In this document: positions 7,190 to 15,117 of the stretch, one piece after another
How the letters are laid out: the number at the start of each line of letters is the position of its first letter
Position numbering within the stretch: the first letter of the stretch is position 1
DNA from: Symbioplanes lichenis
Lineage (GTDB): Bacteria; Actinomycetota; Actinomycetes; Mycobacteriales; Micromonosporaceae
Assembly (NCBI RefSeq): GCF_030709675.1
Contig: NZ_JAUZQD010000018.1
Span: 1 to 64,000 of the forward strand
Reading direction: 5' to 3'
Length of the DNA stretch: 64,000 nt
Notes under the pieces: generated by a model
Told to the model about the DNA's origin: nothing
The model's input: only the letters and a program-made list of their open reading frames with translations
Database searches by the model: none
Made by a program: the position numbers and the translations under genes

Positions 7190-8086
7190 TCAGCTGACGG
7201 GTTTGCCGCCGGTGATGCCTAGGACTTCGCCGGTTGTGTAGCTGGATTCGTTGCTGGCGAAGTAGACGTAGGCGGGGGCTAGTTCGGCGGGCTGGCCTGC
7301 TCGGGCCAGGGGGGTGTCGGCGCCGAAGGACTTCACTTTTTCCTCGGGCATGGTGGCGGGGATGAGGGGGGTCCAGATGGGGCCCGGGGCTACGGCGTTG
7401 ACGCGGATGCCCTTGGAGGCGAGTTCTTCGGCCAGGGCCTTGGTGAAGGCGACGATGCCGCCCTTGGTGGTGGCGTAGTCGAGGAGGGCGTAGGAGGACT
7501 GGTAGGCCTGGATCGAGGCGGTGTTGATGATCGTGGCGCCGGGTGAGAGGTGGGGGACGGCGGCGCGGGAGAGCCAGAACATCGCGTAGAGGTTGGTCTT
7601 GAGGACGCGGTCGAACTGGTCGGTCGTGATGTCCTCGATGCCGCCGGGCTGGGCCATCTGGTAGGCGGCGTTGTTGACCAGGATGTCGATGCCGCCGAGG
7701 TCGGACACGGCGCGGTCGATGATGGCCTTGCAGTGGGACTCGTCGCGGATGTCGCCGGGGACCCGGACGGCCTTGCGACCCGCCTTCTCGATCAATTCCG
7801 CGGTCGAGGCGGCGTCCTCCTCTTCCTCGGGGAGGTAGGAGATGAGGACGTCGGCGCCTTCCCGGGCGTACGCGATGGCGACCGCGCGGCCGATGCCGGA
7901 GTCGCCGCCGGTGATGACCGCGCGGCGGCCCGTGAGCCGGCCACTGCCCCGATAGCTCTCCTCGCCGTGGTCGGGGCGGTCGGGCATGCTCCCGGTGATG
8001 CCGGGGTGGCCCTGGTCGCCGCCGTCGAGCTCGGGCTTCGGGTACTGGCTCCGCGGGTCCTGCCGCGTGTACTGGTCCTGGGTCAT
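7190..8086 (-). CDS. SDR family oxidoreductase, YghA/general-stress-protein-39-like
   Basis: A 298-residue NAD(P)-dependent short-chain dehydrogenase. The N-terminal 50 residues are hydrophilic and contain the QYPKPEL..HPG pattern found in YghA/GSP39-like members. The Rossmann motif TGGDSGIG is at 59-66, NNAA at 139-142, and the catalytic Tyr205/Lys209 lie in YATTK with Ser192 before them. The family reduces aldehydes or ketones and is often stress-induced; the substrate here is unknown. It stands alone, divergent from a glycosyltransferase gene. The ATG start has only a weak ribosome binding site. Confidence 0.9.
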   Translation of the reverse strand: MTQDQYTRQDPRSQYPKPELDGGDQGHPGITGSMPDRPDHGEESYRGSGRLTGRRAVITGGDSGIGRAVAIAYAREGADVLISYLPEEEEDAASTAELIEKAGRKAVRVPGDIRDESHCKAIIDRAVSDLGGIDILVNNAAYQMAQPGGIEDITTDQFDRVLKTNLYAMFWLSRAAVPHLSPGATIINTASIQAYQSSYALLDYATTKGGIVAFTKALAEELASKGIRVNAVAPGPIWTPLIPATMPEEKVKSFGADTPLARAGQPAELAPAYVYFASNESSYTTGEVLGITGGKPVS

Positions 8087-8209
8087 GGGAGAACGCTTGC
8101 CCGGGCGGGGCGCGACTAATCACTCACGCTGCGTGCACCTCGGCGACACGGGTGGGTGATGTGGCGGGGATAACTCCTTGGATCGGCCGCGTCCGGGAAA
8201 CCGCGATCC

Positions 8210-9112
8210 GTGAGCGAGGCAGACATCGGCGTGGTAGTCATCACCTGGAACCGGCGCGACGAGGCGCTCGCGGCCGTGGAGCGGTTGTGCGCGCTCCCCG
8301 AGCGGCCGCCCGTGGTGGTCGTCGACAACGGCTCCACCGACGGCACGGCCGATGCCATCCGCGCCCGGTTCCCCGAGGTGGACGTCGTCGCCCTGGCCGA
8401 CAATCTCGGAGCCGTCGGACGGACGGTGGGAGTGCGCCGGCTCGCGACGCCCTACGTGGCCTTCTGCGACGACGACACGTGGTGGGAGCCCGGGTCGCTG
8501 GAGCTGGCCGCCAAGCTGCTGGACGCGTACCCCCGGATCGCGGTCCTGAATGCCCGCATCCTCGTGGAGCCGTCCGGGATCGAGGACCCGGTGGTCGCGG
8601 AGCTGCGGGACTCCCCCGTGCCGGCGCCGCCGTGGTTGCCGGGGCCCGCGCTGGGCAGCTTCCTGGCGGGCGCGTCGGTCGTGCGGCGTGACGCCTATCT
8701 CGCGTGCGGCGGCTTCAGCCCGCGGCTGTGGCTGGGCGGCGAGGAAGAGCTGCTCGCCACCGATCTGCTGAGCGCGGGCTGGGAGCTCTGCTACAGCGAG
8801 GAGCTGGTGGTCCATCATCAGGCTTCCCGGGTACGCGACTCGCGCCTGCGCCGCCGCAACGGTCTCCGCAACACGTTGTGGTTCACGTGGTTGCGCCGCC
8901 CGTTCGGTCCCGCGATCCGCCGCACCGCCTTCCTCGCCCGGACCGTGCCCCGCGACCGGACCTCGGCCCTCGCCGCCTGGGACGCCGCGCGCAAGCTCCC
9001 GTGGCTCCTCCGCGAGCGCCGGCCCCGGCCCCGGCCCCGGAACGTCGAGCGCCGGCTCCGCCCCCTCGACGAGGCGCAGCGCCGCTCGAACGCGCGCAAG
9101 TACGTGGGCTGA
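8210..9112 (+). CDS. Glycosyltransferase family 2 protein
   Basis: A 300-residue GT-A fold glycosyltransferase. The N-terminal nucleotide-sugar site starts at VVVITWNRR, followed by VDNGSTDGT (39-46) and the metal-binding DDD at 87-89 (FCDDDTWW). GGEEELLATDL is the likely acceptor-side acidic motif. There is no membrane anchor. The C-terminal 90 residues are Arg/Pro-rich and basic, which would suit peripheral membrane contact. Acceptor and sugar are unknown, and no cell-wall or polysaccharide cluster surrounds it. The start is a GTG. Confidence 0.85.
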   Translation: MSEADIGVVVITWNRRDEALAAVERLCALPERPPVVVVDNGSTDGTADAIRARFPEVDVVALADNLGAVGRTVGVRRLATPYVAFCDDDTWWEPGSLELAAKLLDAYPRIAVLNARILVEPSGIEDPVVAELRDSPVPAPPWLPGPALGSFLAGASVVRRDAYLACGGFSPRLWLGGEEELLATDLLSAGWELCYSEELVVHHQASRVRDSRLRRRNGLRNTLWFTWLRRPFGPAIRRTAFLARTVPRDRTSALAAWDAARKLPWLLRERRPRPRPRNVERRLRPLDEAQRRSNARKYVG

Positions 9113-9162
9113 CCCGCGCGTTTCCGGCTTGGGACCGGGCGTTTCGCGGGAGAATGCGCACT

Positions 9163-9552
9163 ATGTCGTACACCTCGGAGCAAGAGCCGTTCCCCGCGCC
9201 CGACCCCACGCGCAAGCCGGACTCGCCGCCGCTGCCGGACGAGCTGGCGCAGACGCTGGCCGGCCTCGGCCCCGCCGGTGACGCGCCCGCCGCCCGCAAG
9301 GCGCAGGTCCCGTGGACCCGGACGAGCGCTGTGTGGGCCGGCGTGTGGGCGGGGGTCGCGGTCCTCGTCCTGCTGATCATCTTCGTGGCGCAGAACACCG
9401 GCGGCGCGCGGATCAGCTTCCTGTGGATGGAGGGGCAGATCCCCCTGGCGCTCGCTCTGCTCATCGCGGGCGTGGCGGGGGCCGTGATCGCCATGGCCGT
9501 CGCCGCCGCGCGCATCATCCAGCTCCGCCGCCTGGTGCGCAAAGGCCGCTGA
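9163..9552 (+). CDS. LapA-domain (DUF1049) membrane protein
   Basis: A 129-residue protein with a Pro-rich cytosolic N-terminus of about 52 residues and two membrane helices (56-76 and 92-118). The linker IIFVAQNTGGARISFLW is typical of the lipopolysaccharide assembly protein A domain family, which is widespread in Gram-positives where its role is unknown. The tail is basic (RRLVRKGR). The ATG was chosen nine bases after GGGAGA; an in-frame ATG at 9154 is too close to it. A strong terminator follows. Confidence 0.8.
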   Translation: MSYTSEQEPFPAPDPTRKPDSPPLPDELAQTLAGLGPAGDAPAARKAQVPWTRTSAVWAGVWAGVAVLVLLIIFVAQNTGGARISFLWMEGQIPLALALLIAGVAGAVIAMAVAAARIIQLRRLVRKGR

Positions 9553-9600
9553 CACAGCCCACCCCCGTCCGGACGGGTCTGATGCACGAAGGCCACTGAC

Positions 9601-9625
9601 AAGCCCGCCCCACCCGGGCGGGCTT
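9601..9625 (+). terminator. Terminator after the LapA-like gene
   Basis: Perfect 10-bp stem AAGCCCGCCC / GGGCGGGCTT with a 5-nt loop, running into TT. It insulates the downstream arsR-type promoter. Confidence 0.85.
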
Positions 9626-9634
9626 TTCCCGGCC

Positions 9635-9664
9635 TTGACATGTGACCTTTTGGTCACCTAACTT
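9635..9664 (+). promoter_or_regulatory. Promoter with embedded operator for the ArsR-SRPBCC operon
   Basis: A consensus -35 TTGACA (9635-9640) is followed after 18 nt by TAACTT (9659-9664), and the start codon comes six bases later, predicting a leaderless message. The inverted repeat GTGACC-TTTT-GGTCAC (9642-9657) fills the spacer between -35 and -10. A bound dimer of the encoded ArsR-type repressor would therefore block RNA polymerase, which suggests autoregulation. Confidence 0.75.
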
Positions 9665-9670
9665 AACGTC

Positions 9671-9991
9671 ATGGCAGACGACGACAGGGTGTTCAAGGCG
9701 CTGGCCGACCCCACCCGCCGCCTGCTGCTCGACCTGCTGTTCGCCCGGGAGGGCCGCACGCTCACCGAGCTCGAGTCCGAGGTGGCGATGACCCGCTTCG
9801 GCGTGGCCAAGCACCTGAAGGTGCTGGAGGAGGCCGGGCTCGTGGTCACCAGGCGGTCGGGCCGGGAGAAGTTGCACTTTCTCAACCCCGTGCCGATCCG
9901 GCTGATCCACGACAGGTGGATCGACAAGTACACCGAGCGTCACGTGACGGCGCTCGTCGATCTCAAGAAAGCACTGGAGGACGAGCCATGA
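9671..9991 (+). CDS. ArsR family winged-helix transcriptional regulator
   Basis: A 106-residue ArsR/SmtB-fold repressor. It opens with the family pattern VFKALADPTRRLLLDLL and has the recognition helix in MTRFGVAKHLKVLEEAGLV, followed by the wing (RRSGREKLHFL). No cysteine or clustered histidine metal site is present, so it belongs to the non-metal ArsR group usually paired with SRPBCC proteins. Its stop overlaps the downstream start in ATGA, indicating translational coupling. It probably binds the palindrome in its own promoter. The effector is unknown. Confidence 0.92.
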   Translation: MADDDRVFKALADPTRRLLLDLLFAREGRTLTELESEVAMTRFGVAKHLKVLEEAGLVVTRRSGREKLHFLNPVPIRLIHDRWIDKYTERHVTALVDLKKALEDEP

Positions 9992-10509
9992 CCGAGCCGC
10001 TGACCACCCAGGTGTTCCGGGTCTGGATCCGGAGCACCCCCGAGAAGATCTGGACCGCGATCACCGACCCGGAGTGGACCGTCAAGTACGGCTACGCGGC
10101 GCCGGCGCACTTCGAGCTCAAGCCGGGCGGGTCCTACCAGTCGGTGCCGACGCAGGAGATGCGCGACTTCGCGAAGGAGAACAACTGGCCGATGCCCGAC
10201 GTCATCGTCGACGGCGAGGTCATCGAGGCCGACCCGCCCCGGCTGCTCAAGCAGACCTGGCGCATGCTCATGGACCCGAGCACGGCGGCCGAGCCGTTCA
10301 CGACGCTGACCTATCTGATCGAGGAGCTCAAGTCGCAGCCCGGCGTGTGCCGGCTGACGCTCACGCACGAGCTGACCGGGGCGCCGGCGACGTCGACGAT
10401 GGTGGCGGGGTCGCCGCTGGACGAGGCCGGCGGCGGGGGCTGGGCGTGGGTGCTCAGCGATCTCAAGTCGCTGCTGGAGACCGGCACCGCGATGAACGGC
10501 CGCGGCTGA
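9988..10509 (+). CDS. SRPBCC (AHSA1/START-like) family protein
   Basis: A 173-residue protein of the Bet v1-like fold that binds hydrophobic ligands in a deep cavity. The family pattern is visible at the N-terminus (VFRVWIRSTPEKIWTAITDPEW) and in the long C-terminal helix (GWAWVLSDLKSLLETG). ArsR-SRPBCC pairs are very common in actinobacteria, where the partner is thought to sense or sequester a small hydrophobic molecule; the ligand is not known. The start is the ATG overlapping the regulator's stop. Confidence 0.88.
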   Translation: MTEPLTTQVFRVWIRSTPEKIWTAITDPEWTVKYGYAAPAHFELKPGGSYQSVPTQEMRDFAKENNWPMPDVIVDGEVIEADPPRLLKQTWRMLMDPSTAAEPFTTLTYLIEELKSQPGVCRLTLTHELTGAPATSTMVAGSPLDEAGGGGWAWVLSDLKSLLETGTAMNGRG

Positions 10510-10520
10510 CCCGGAAACGC

Positions 10521-10553
10521 CGACGGCGCACCGCGTGACACGGTGCGCCGTCG
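10521..10553. terminator. Hairpin between convergent genes
   Basis: Perfect 13-bp stem CGACGGCGCACCG / CGGTGCGCCGTCG with a 7-nt loop, 12 bp after the SRPBCC stop. It is T-less and could act in both directions. The rest of the gap to the next gene is low-complexity GGCCGGGC-type sequence without a gene. Confidence 0.7.
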
Positions 10554-10706
10554 AGGCCGGGATCGAGCCGCGCCGCCCGGCCGGGCCGCCGAGCCGCGCC
10601 GCCGGAACGGGCGAAGCGGTCAAACCGGGTGACCAAGCCGGGCCGCCGGGCAGAGCGGCCGGGCCGGGCGGCCGGGTGGGGCGGCCGGGTGGAGCGGGCC
10701 GGGTTG

Positions 10707-11639
10707 TCAGGAGCCGAAGAGGCCGGTGACCCAGTGCACGGCGTCCATGACCCACTCGGTCTGCTGGAGGTGGGCGATGCCGACGCCGACGAGGAAGACG
10801 CCGGCGACGATGTGCGAGCCCTTGGCCGTGTGGCGCTCGCGGCCCAGCTGGCGCTCGAGCACGATCCGGCCGATCAGCCGGGACAGCGCGAAGACACCCA
10901 CCGCCACCAGCAGCGCCACCACGAAGGTGATGATCGGCGAGGTGAAGTCGCCGGTGTTCGTGGAGATCGTCCAGATGCCCCAGCACACGAAGTCGAACAG
11001 CAGCCCGGCGAAGCTCCACTCCCCGCCCCGGCGCAGCTGGCTCAGGTGCCAGCCGAGCGGGCGCTGCGGGCGCGGGGCCTCGGCGCCGGGCCAGCCGGTG
11101 CCGGTGGGCTCGTGCTCGGCGACATTTTCCTGGGGCCGGGTGCGCGGGGTCACCGAGGCGCGCCCGCTCGAGAACGGCGACGGCGGAGCGGGCTGCTGCG
11201 GCGCGACGCCCGGATAGGCCCCACTGTTCGGCAGCGGCGCGGTGCCCTGATGACCGGCCCCCGGCAGCGGCGCGGTGCCCTGGTGCGGCGGCGCGCTGCC
11301 GGGCCGGATGGCGGTCGGATCGGCGGGCGCCCCACCGAAGCCGGGCGCGCGGCCGGGCACAGGCGCGCCGCCGGAAGCGGGAGCGCGCCCCGAGGTGGAG
11401 GCGCGCCCCGAGGTGGAGGCGCGCCCCGAGGTGGAGGCGCGACCCGACGTGGAGGCGCGGCCCGGGGCGGGAGCGCCACCGGACACGGGCGCGTCGGGCT
11501 GGGCGCCCCAGACGCGGGTCTTGTTCTGCTGCTGCGGGCCGGCGGGGCGCGGCGGCATGTCCGTCGTGGGCGGGTCGGCCCACGGGTCCTGCGGCGGCAT
11601 GTCGAGCGTCCGCTCGGGCCACTGCGGTTGCTCCGGCAT
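10707..11639 (-). CDS. Membrane protein with Pro/Ala/Ser-rich repetitive N-terminus
   Basis: A 310-residue protein. The first 190 residues are disordered and Pro-rich, with a hexapeptide GRASTS repeated four times. The C-terminal 120 residues hold three predicted membrane helices (near SFAGLLFDFVCWGIW, IITFVVALLVAVGVFALSRLIG and IVAGVFLVGVGIAHL). This resembles actinobacterial DUF-type membrane proteins with cytosolic Pro-rich tails, but I cannot name a family. Two adjacent ATG codons occur; the second has better spacing (4 nt) from GGAGGGG. It lies convergent with the SRPBCC gene and divergent from the Eis-like gene. Confidence 0.75.
   Translation of the reverse strand: MPEQPQWPERTLDMPPQDPWADPPTTDMPPRPAGPQQQNKTRVWGAQPDAPVSGGAPAPGRASTSGRASTSGRASTSGRASTSGRAPASGGAPVPGRAPGFGGAPADPTAIRPGSAPPHQGTAPLPGAGHQGTAPLPNSGAYPGVAPQQPAPPSPFSSGRASVTPRTRPQENVAEHEPTGTGWPGAEAPRPQRPLGWHLSQLRRGGEWSFAGLLFDFVCWGIWTISTNTGDFTSPIITFVVALLVAVGVFALSRLIGRIVLERQLGRERHTAKGSHIVAGVFLVGVGIAHLQQTEWVMDAVHWVTGLFGS
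11383..11454. repeat. 18-bp in-frame minisatellite, four copies
   Basis: Four adjoining 18-bp units (three identical, the fourth with two changes) inside the membrane protein gene. They encode the GRASTS hexapeptide, and 18 being a multiple of three keeps the frame, so copy number can vary without breaking the gene. Confidence 0.9.
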
Positions 11640-11738
11640 CATTCCCCTCCCCCGGCACGGCCGTGCGCCGCCCTGCATCGAGAGTAACGAGCCAACAAAT
11701 CGCTCGCCGCCGCGCGCGCCGTCCGTTACACAAACAGC

Positions 11739-12983
11739 ATGGATGCCTCCGACACAGTGATCAGGGCGGGCACCGCGCACGACTGGGACGCGATCTGCGA
11801 GCTGCTCACGGATCTCTTCCACGAGTCGTGGTCACAGGAAACCCGCGACGCCGAACAGTCGGTCTGGGAGCCGGAACGCTCCCTGGTCGCCGAGGACGGT
11901 GACGTGGTCGCCGGGCACGCGGCCGCGTACACGAGGGAATTGACCGTGCCCGGCGCGGTCGTCCCCGCCGCGCACATCTCCCTGGTCGGCGTCGCGCCGA
12001 CCCATCGCCGCCGGGGGTTGCTCACCCGGATGATGCACCGCCAGCTGGGCGAGATCGCGGCCGCGGGGCGCGAGCCGATCGCCGTGCTGTGGGCCAGCGA
12101 GACCAAGATCTACCCCCGCTTCGGGTACGGGCACGCGGCCCAGCGCCTGCGGCTGAACATAGCCACGCCCGAGGTCCGCCTCCCCGCCGCCGATCCCGTC
12201 ACGTCCGCCAAAGGGCGGCTCCGGGCGGTCGACCCGCGGACGGCGCACGCCACGTTCGCCGCCGTGCGCGACCAGCTGCGCCCCGGCCGGACGGGCTGGT
12301 CGAGCCGCGACGACACGTGGTGGAAATTCGTGCTGGCCGACGAGGAGTCGCAGCGCGACGGCGCCACCAAGTTGCACGGCGTCGTGCTCGAGACCCCGGA
12401 GGGCCCGGCCGGTTATGCGCTCTGGCGGGCCAAACGGGGCTGGACCGAGAAGGGCCCGGACGGCGTCGTCCACGTTCAGGAGCTCGTGGCAGCCGACCCG
12501 GAGACCTACCTCACACTCTGGCGCTACCTGCTCTCGATCGATCTGGTGCGGCGCGTGACGTACGGGATGGCCTCACTCGACGACCCGCTGTTCCACCTCG
12601 TCGACGAGCCACGCCGGCTGGGCGGGGAACTCGCCGACGCGCTGTGGATCCGAGTGATCGACGTGGCCGCCGCGCTGAGCGCCCGCCGCTATTCGGCGCC
12701 GCTCGACATGGTGCTGGAGGTCACGGACCGGCTGCTCGACACGAACCAGGGACGATGGCGCCTGACGGTCACCGAGGACGGGCGGGCGACGTGCACCCGG
12801 ACGGACGCACCGGCGGACGTGGCTTGTGACGTGCTGGATCTCGGGGCCGCGTACCTGGGGGCGGTCTCGCTTGCCGCGCTCGCCGCCGCCGGGCGGGTGC
12901 GCGAGCTGACCCCGGGAGCCTTGCGGCGTACGGCGGCGGCCTTCCTGTGGCATCGCCTGCCGCAACCGGCCGAGGTGTTCTGA
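11739..12983 (+). CDS. GNAT family N-acetyltransferase, Eis-like
   Basis: A 414-residue acetyl-CoA-dependent acetyltransferase with the three-part Eis architecture: N-terminal GNAT, central pseudo-GNAT and C-terminal sterol-carrier-like domain. The acetyl-CoA loop is visible as VGVAPTHRRRGLLTRMM, and IYPRFGYG is a family hallmark. The chain ends in Phe (PAEVF); in Mycobacterium Eis the free C-terminal carboxylate serves in catalysis. Eis proteins acetylate aminoglycosides at several amines and protein lysines; the natural substrate here is unknown. TACACA ends six bases before the ATG, so a leaderless message is possible but weakly supported. Confidence 0.9.
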   Translation: MDASDTVIRAGTAHDWDAICELLTDLFHESWSQETRDAEQSVWEPERSLVAEDGDVVAGHAAAYTRELTVPGAVVPAAHISLVGVAPTHRRRGLLTRMMHRQLGEIAAAGREPIAVLWASETKIYPRFGYGHAAQRLRLNIATPEVRLPAADPVTSAKGRLRAVDPRTAHATFAAVRDQLRPGRTGWSSRDDTWWKFVLADEESQRDGATKLHGVVLETPEGPAGYALWRAKRGWTEKGPDGVVHVQELVAADPETYLTLWRYLLSIDLVRRVTYGMASLDDPLFHLVDEPRRLGGELADALWIRVIDVAAALSARRYSAPLDMVLEVTDRLLDTNQGRWRLTVTEDGRATCTRTDAPADVACDVLDLGAAYLGAVSLAALAAAGRVRELTPGALRRTAAAFLWHRLPQPAEVF

Positions 12984-13012
12984 GTGGGCCCGGCGGCGGT
13001 AGGTTCGGCGGC

Positions 13013-13624
13013 ATGGGCGATCCACCCGAACGCCGGCGCCGCCGCCTGCGTCCCCCCTCGGCGGCCAAGGCCGCGACCGCCGCGCGCCCCGACCAGCCCG
13101 GGACGACCCCGCCGGATCCGCCTGTGCCACCCGGCCCGGCCGGGCCGGACGTGGCAGCCACCCCTGCGCAACCCGATCAAGCCGGGGCCGGCGTGGTGAC
13201 GGGGCCCGGCGAGATCGCGGCGGAGACCTCGCCCGTGCACGATCCGGAGGAGACGCCGGTGCCCAAGCCCGCGGCGCCGGCGGTGAAACCGGGCACGCAA
13301 GCCGGACGCCAGCCGGCGCGCCCGGCGCAGGGGAATCGGCCCGCAACACCGGCGGCGCAGGGAAATCGGCCCGGGGCGCAGCCGGGGCGGCAGGCGGCGC
13401 AGGGCACACGACCGGCCCCGGCCGCCGGGGCCGGCGGCGAGGACCAGGCCGAGCGCGGCCTGCGGGGCCTGGTCGGCTCGGGATCGTCGCAGGTCAGCGT
13501 CACCGCGGCGCTGCGGGCCCGGGACGCCGCCCGGCCCACCGACGAGGACATCGCCGCCGCCGAGGCCGGGCTGACGATCGTCCGCCGCAACTGGGTGCCC
13601 CGCGAGGACCTGCCCCGCCGCTGA
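13013..13624 (+). CDS. Pro/Ala-rich protein with conserved C-terminus, function unknown
   Basis: A 203-residue protein. Residues 1-140 are low-complexity Pro/Ala/Gly with a basic start (RRRRRLRPP) and repeated QGNRP pieces. The last 60 residues look globular and include LRARDAARPTDEDIAAAE and IVRRNWVPREDLPRR. That disorder-plus-short-domain layout is typical of uncharacterised actinobacterial proteins; no family is recognised. It starts 27 bp after the Eis-like gene and may be cotranscribed. The ATG lacks a strong ribosome binding site. Confidence 0.65.
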   Translation: MGDPPERRRRRLRPPSAAKAATAARPDQPGTTPPDPPVPPGPAGPDVAATPAQPDQAGAGVVTGPGEIAAETSPVHDPEETPVPKPAAPAVKPGTQAGRQPARPAQGNRPATPAAQGNRPGAQPGRQAAQGTRPAPAAGAGGEDQAERGLRGLVGSGSSQVSVTAALRARDAARPTDEDIAAAEAGLTIVRRNWVPREDLPRR

Positions 13625-13711
13625 CCACCCCGTCGATCCGGGCCGCGCCGGACCCCGCGAAACGCCGGCCCGGGCCGGCGCCGGCCAAAAACCAGCGGGC
13701 CGCCGCGCCGG

Positions 13712-14185
13712 TCAGGAGGCGGGCAGCTCGGGCAGCTCGCGGCTCTGCTCGTACTCGGCGAGCTGGGCGATCCGGCGGGCGTGCCGCTCGTTGCCCGAGA
13801 ACGGCGTGGTCAGGAACGCCTCGGCCATCGCGGACGCCTCGTCCAGGGTGTGCTGGCGGGCGCCGATGGCGAGGACGTTGGAGTCGTTGTGCTGACGGGC
13901 GAGCTGGGCGATCTCGACCTTCCAGGCCAGGGCCGAGCGGACCCCGGCGATCTTGTTGGCGGCGATCTGCTCGCCGTTGCCCGAGCCGCCGATGACGATG
14001 CCCAGGCTGCCCTCGTCGGCGACCACCTTGGCGCCGGTGTTGAGGCAGAACGCCGGGTAGTCGTCCTCGGGGTCGTAGACGTGGGGCCCGACGTCGACGA
14101 CTTCGTACCCCTGCTTGGCGAGGTAGTTGACGAGGTGACTCTTCAGCTCGTAGCCGGCGTGGTCGGAACCGAGGTAGACGCGCAT
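13712..14185 (-). CDS. rpiB: Ribose-5-phosphate isomerase B
   Basis: A 157-residue RpiB/LacAB-fold isomerase interconverting ribose 5-phosphate and ribulose 5-phosphate in the pentose phosphate pathway. SDHAGYELK at the N-terminus contributes Asp8. The active-site loop is GGSGNGEQIAANK with Glu72 as the base, the actinobacterial/Mycobacterium variant in place of the Cys used by E. coli RpiB. RQHNDSN and the C-terminal HARRIAQL complete the phosphate site. CTGACG-17 nt-CAGACT ends six bases before the ATG, suggesting a leaderless promoter. Confidence 0.95.
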   Translation of the reverse strand: MRVYLGSDHAGYELKSHLVNYLAKQGYEVVDVGPHVYDPEDDYPAFCLNTGAKVVADEGSLGIVIGGSGNGEQIAANKIAGVRSALAWKVEIAQLARQHNDSNVLAIGARQHTLDEASAMAEAFLTTPFSGNERHARRIAQLAEYEQSRELPELPAS

Positions 14186-14208
14186 GCCAGAAGTCTGTCA
14201 AACCCCGA

Positions 14209-15117
14209 TCAGAACGTCAGCGCGGCCCGCAGACTGACCGCGATCTGGTCGGCCGCGGCCCGGGCGGCGTCGAAGAGCGCGAGCTTGCGGGCGAACCCGT
14301 GGTTGACCCCCTGGTAGCGCACGTGCACGACCGGCACACCCGCGCTGAGCAGGGCATCCGCGTAGTCCGCGCCTTCGTCGCGCAGGGCGTCGTACTCGGC
14401 GGTGATGATCAGGGCCGGCGGCATGCCGGTGAGGTCCGCCACCGCCAGCGGCGCGACGTCGGGGCCGAACCGCGCGGCGGGAGAAGGGACGAAGGTCTCC
14501 CACGCCAGCTTCATCGCGGCACGGTCCAGCCCATAACTGCCGACCTCGTCGTACGACTCAGCGGCGAGCATCGGGTCGATCGCCGGATAGAGCAGCACCT
14601 GGTAGTCCACCGGGGTGGCCGCGTCGCGCTGCCGCCGAGCCACGACGGTCGCGAGCTGCCCGCCCGCACTGTCACCGCCGATGGCCAAGCGGGCAGGATC
14701 GATCCCCAACCCCGCCCCTTCCGTACGCACCCAGCGCACCACAGTCTCGGCATCCTCGAGCGCCGCGGGGTACGGGTGCTCGGGCGCCAGCCGATAGCCG
14801 ACGCTCAGCACGGCACACCCCGACCGGTCCGCGATGCGACGGCACAAACGGTCCACGGTCTCGACGCTCCCGTAGCACCAGCCGCCCCCGTGCAAGTAGA
14901 CGAGGACGGGGACGCCGGCGCGGCTCGCATAGAGCCGGCACGGCACCCCGTCCGCGTCCACGTCGACCACCACGGGCAGCGGGATCGCCGGACCGCACTC
15001 GGCCTCGACCGCCTCCTCCATCGCCCGGCGGACGGAGAGAAGCTGGTCGGCCGCCAGCACCTCGGCGGGCGGGCGCTCGCGCACCTGCCGGGCGGCGGCG
15101 ACCTGGGGATGCAACAT
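14209..15117 (-). CDS. Alpha/beta hydrolase, hormone-sensitive-lipase family (LipH/LipW-like)
   Basis: A 302-residue carboxylesterase. The oxyanion motif HGGGW is at 76-80, the nucleophile Ser150 is in GDSAGG, the acid Asp is in ITAEYDALRDEG and the His in YQGVNHGF, all in family order. Such enzymes hydrolyse short acyl esters. Its ATG overlaps the stop of the upstream DUF1015 gene (TGATG), so the two are translationally coupled. No signal peptide, so cytosolic. Confidence 0.92.
   Translation of the reverse strand: MLHPQVAAARQVRERPPAEVLAADQLLSVRRAMEEAVEAECGPAIPLPVVVDVDADGVPCRLYASRAGVPVLVYLHGGGWCYGSVETVDRLCRRIADRSGCAVLSVGYRLAPEHPYPAALEDAETVVRWVRTEGAGLGIDPARLAIGGDSAGGQLATVVARRQRDAATPVDYQVLLYPAIDPMLAAESYDEVGSYGLDRAAMKLAWETFVPSPAARFGPDVAPLAVADLTGMPPALIITAEYDALRDEGADYADALLSAGVPVVHVRYQGVNHGFARKLALFDAARAAADQIAVSLRAALTF

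Noticed and set aside
13663..13680. Perfect 18-bp palindrome CGCCGGCCCGGGCCGGCG between convergent genes as a special regulatory site
   Set aside because: It has no loop, is pure G/C, and such palindromes are expected often at this base composition; at most it contributes to termination.
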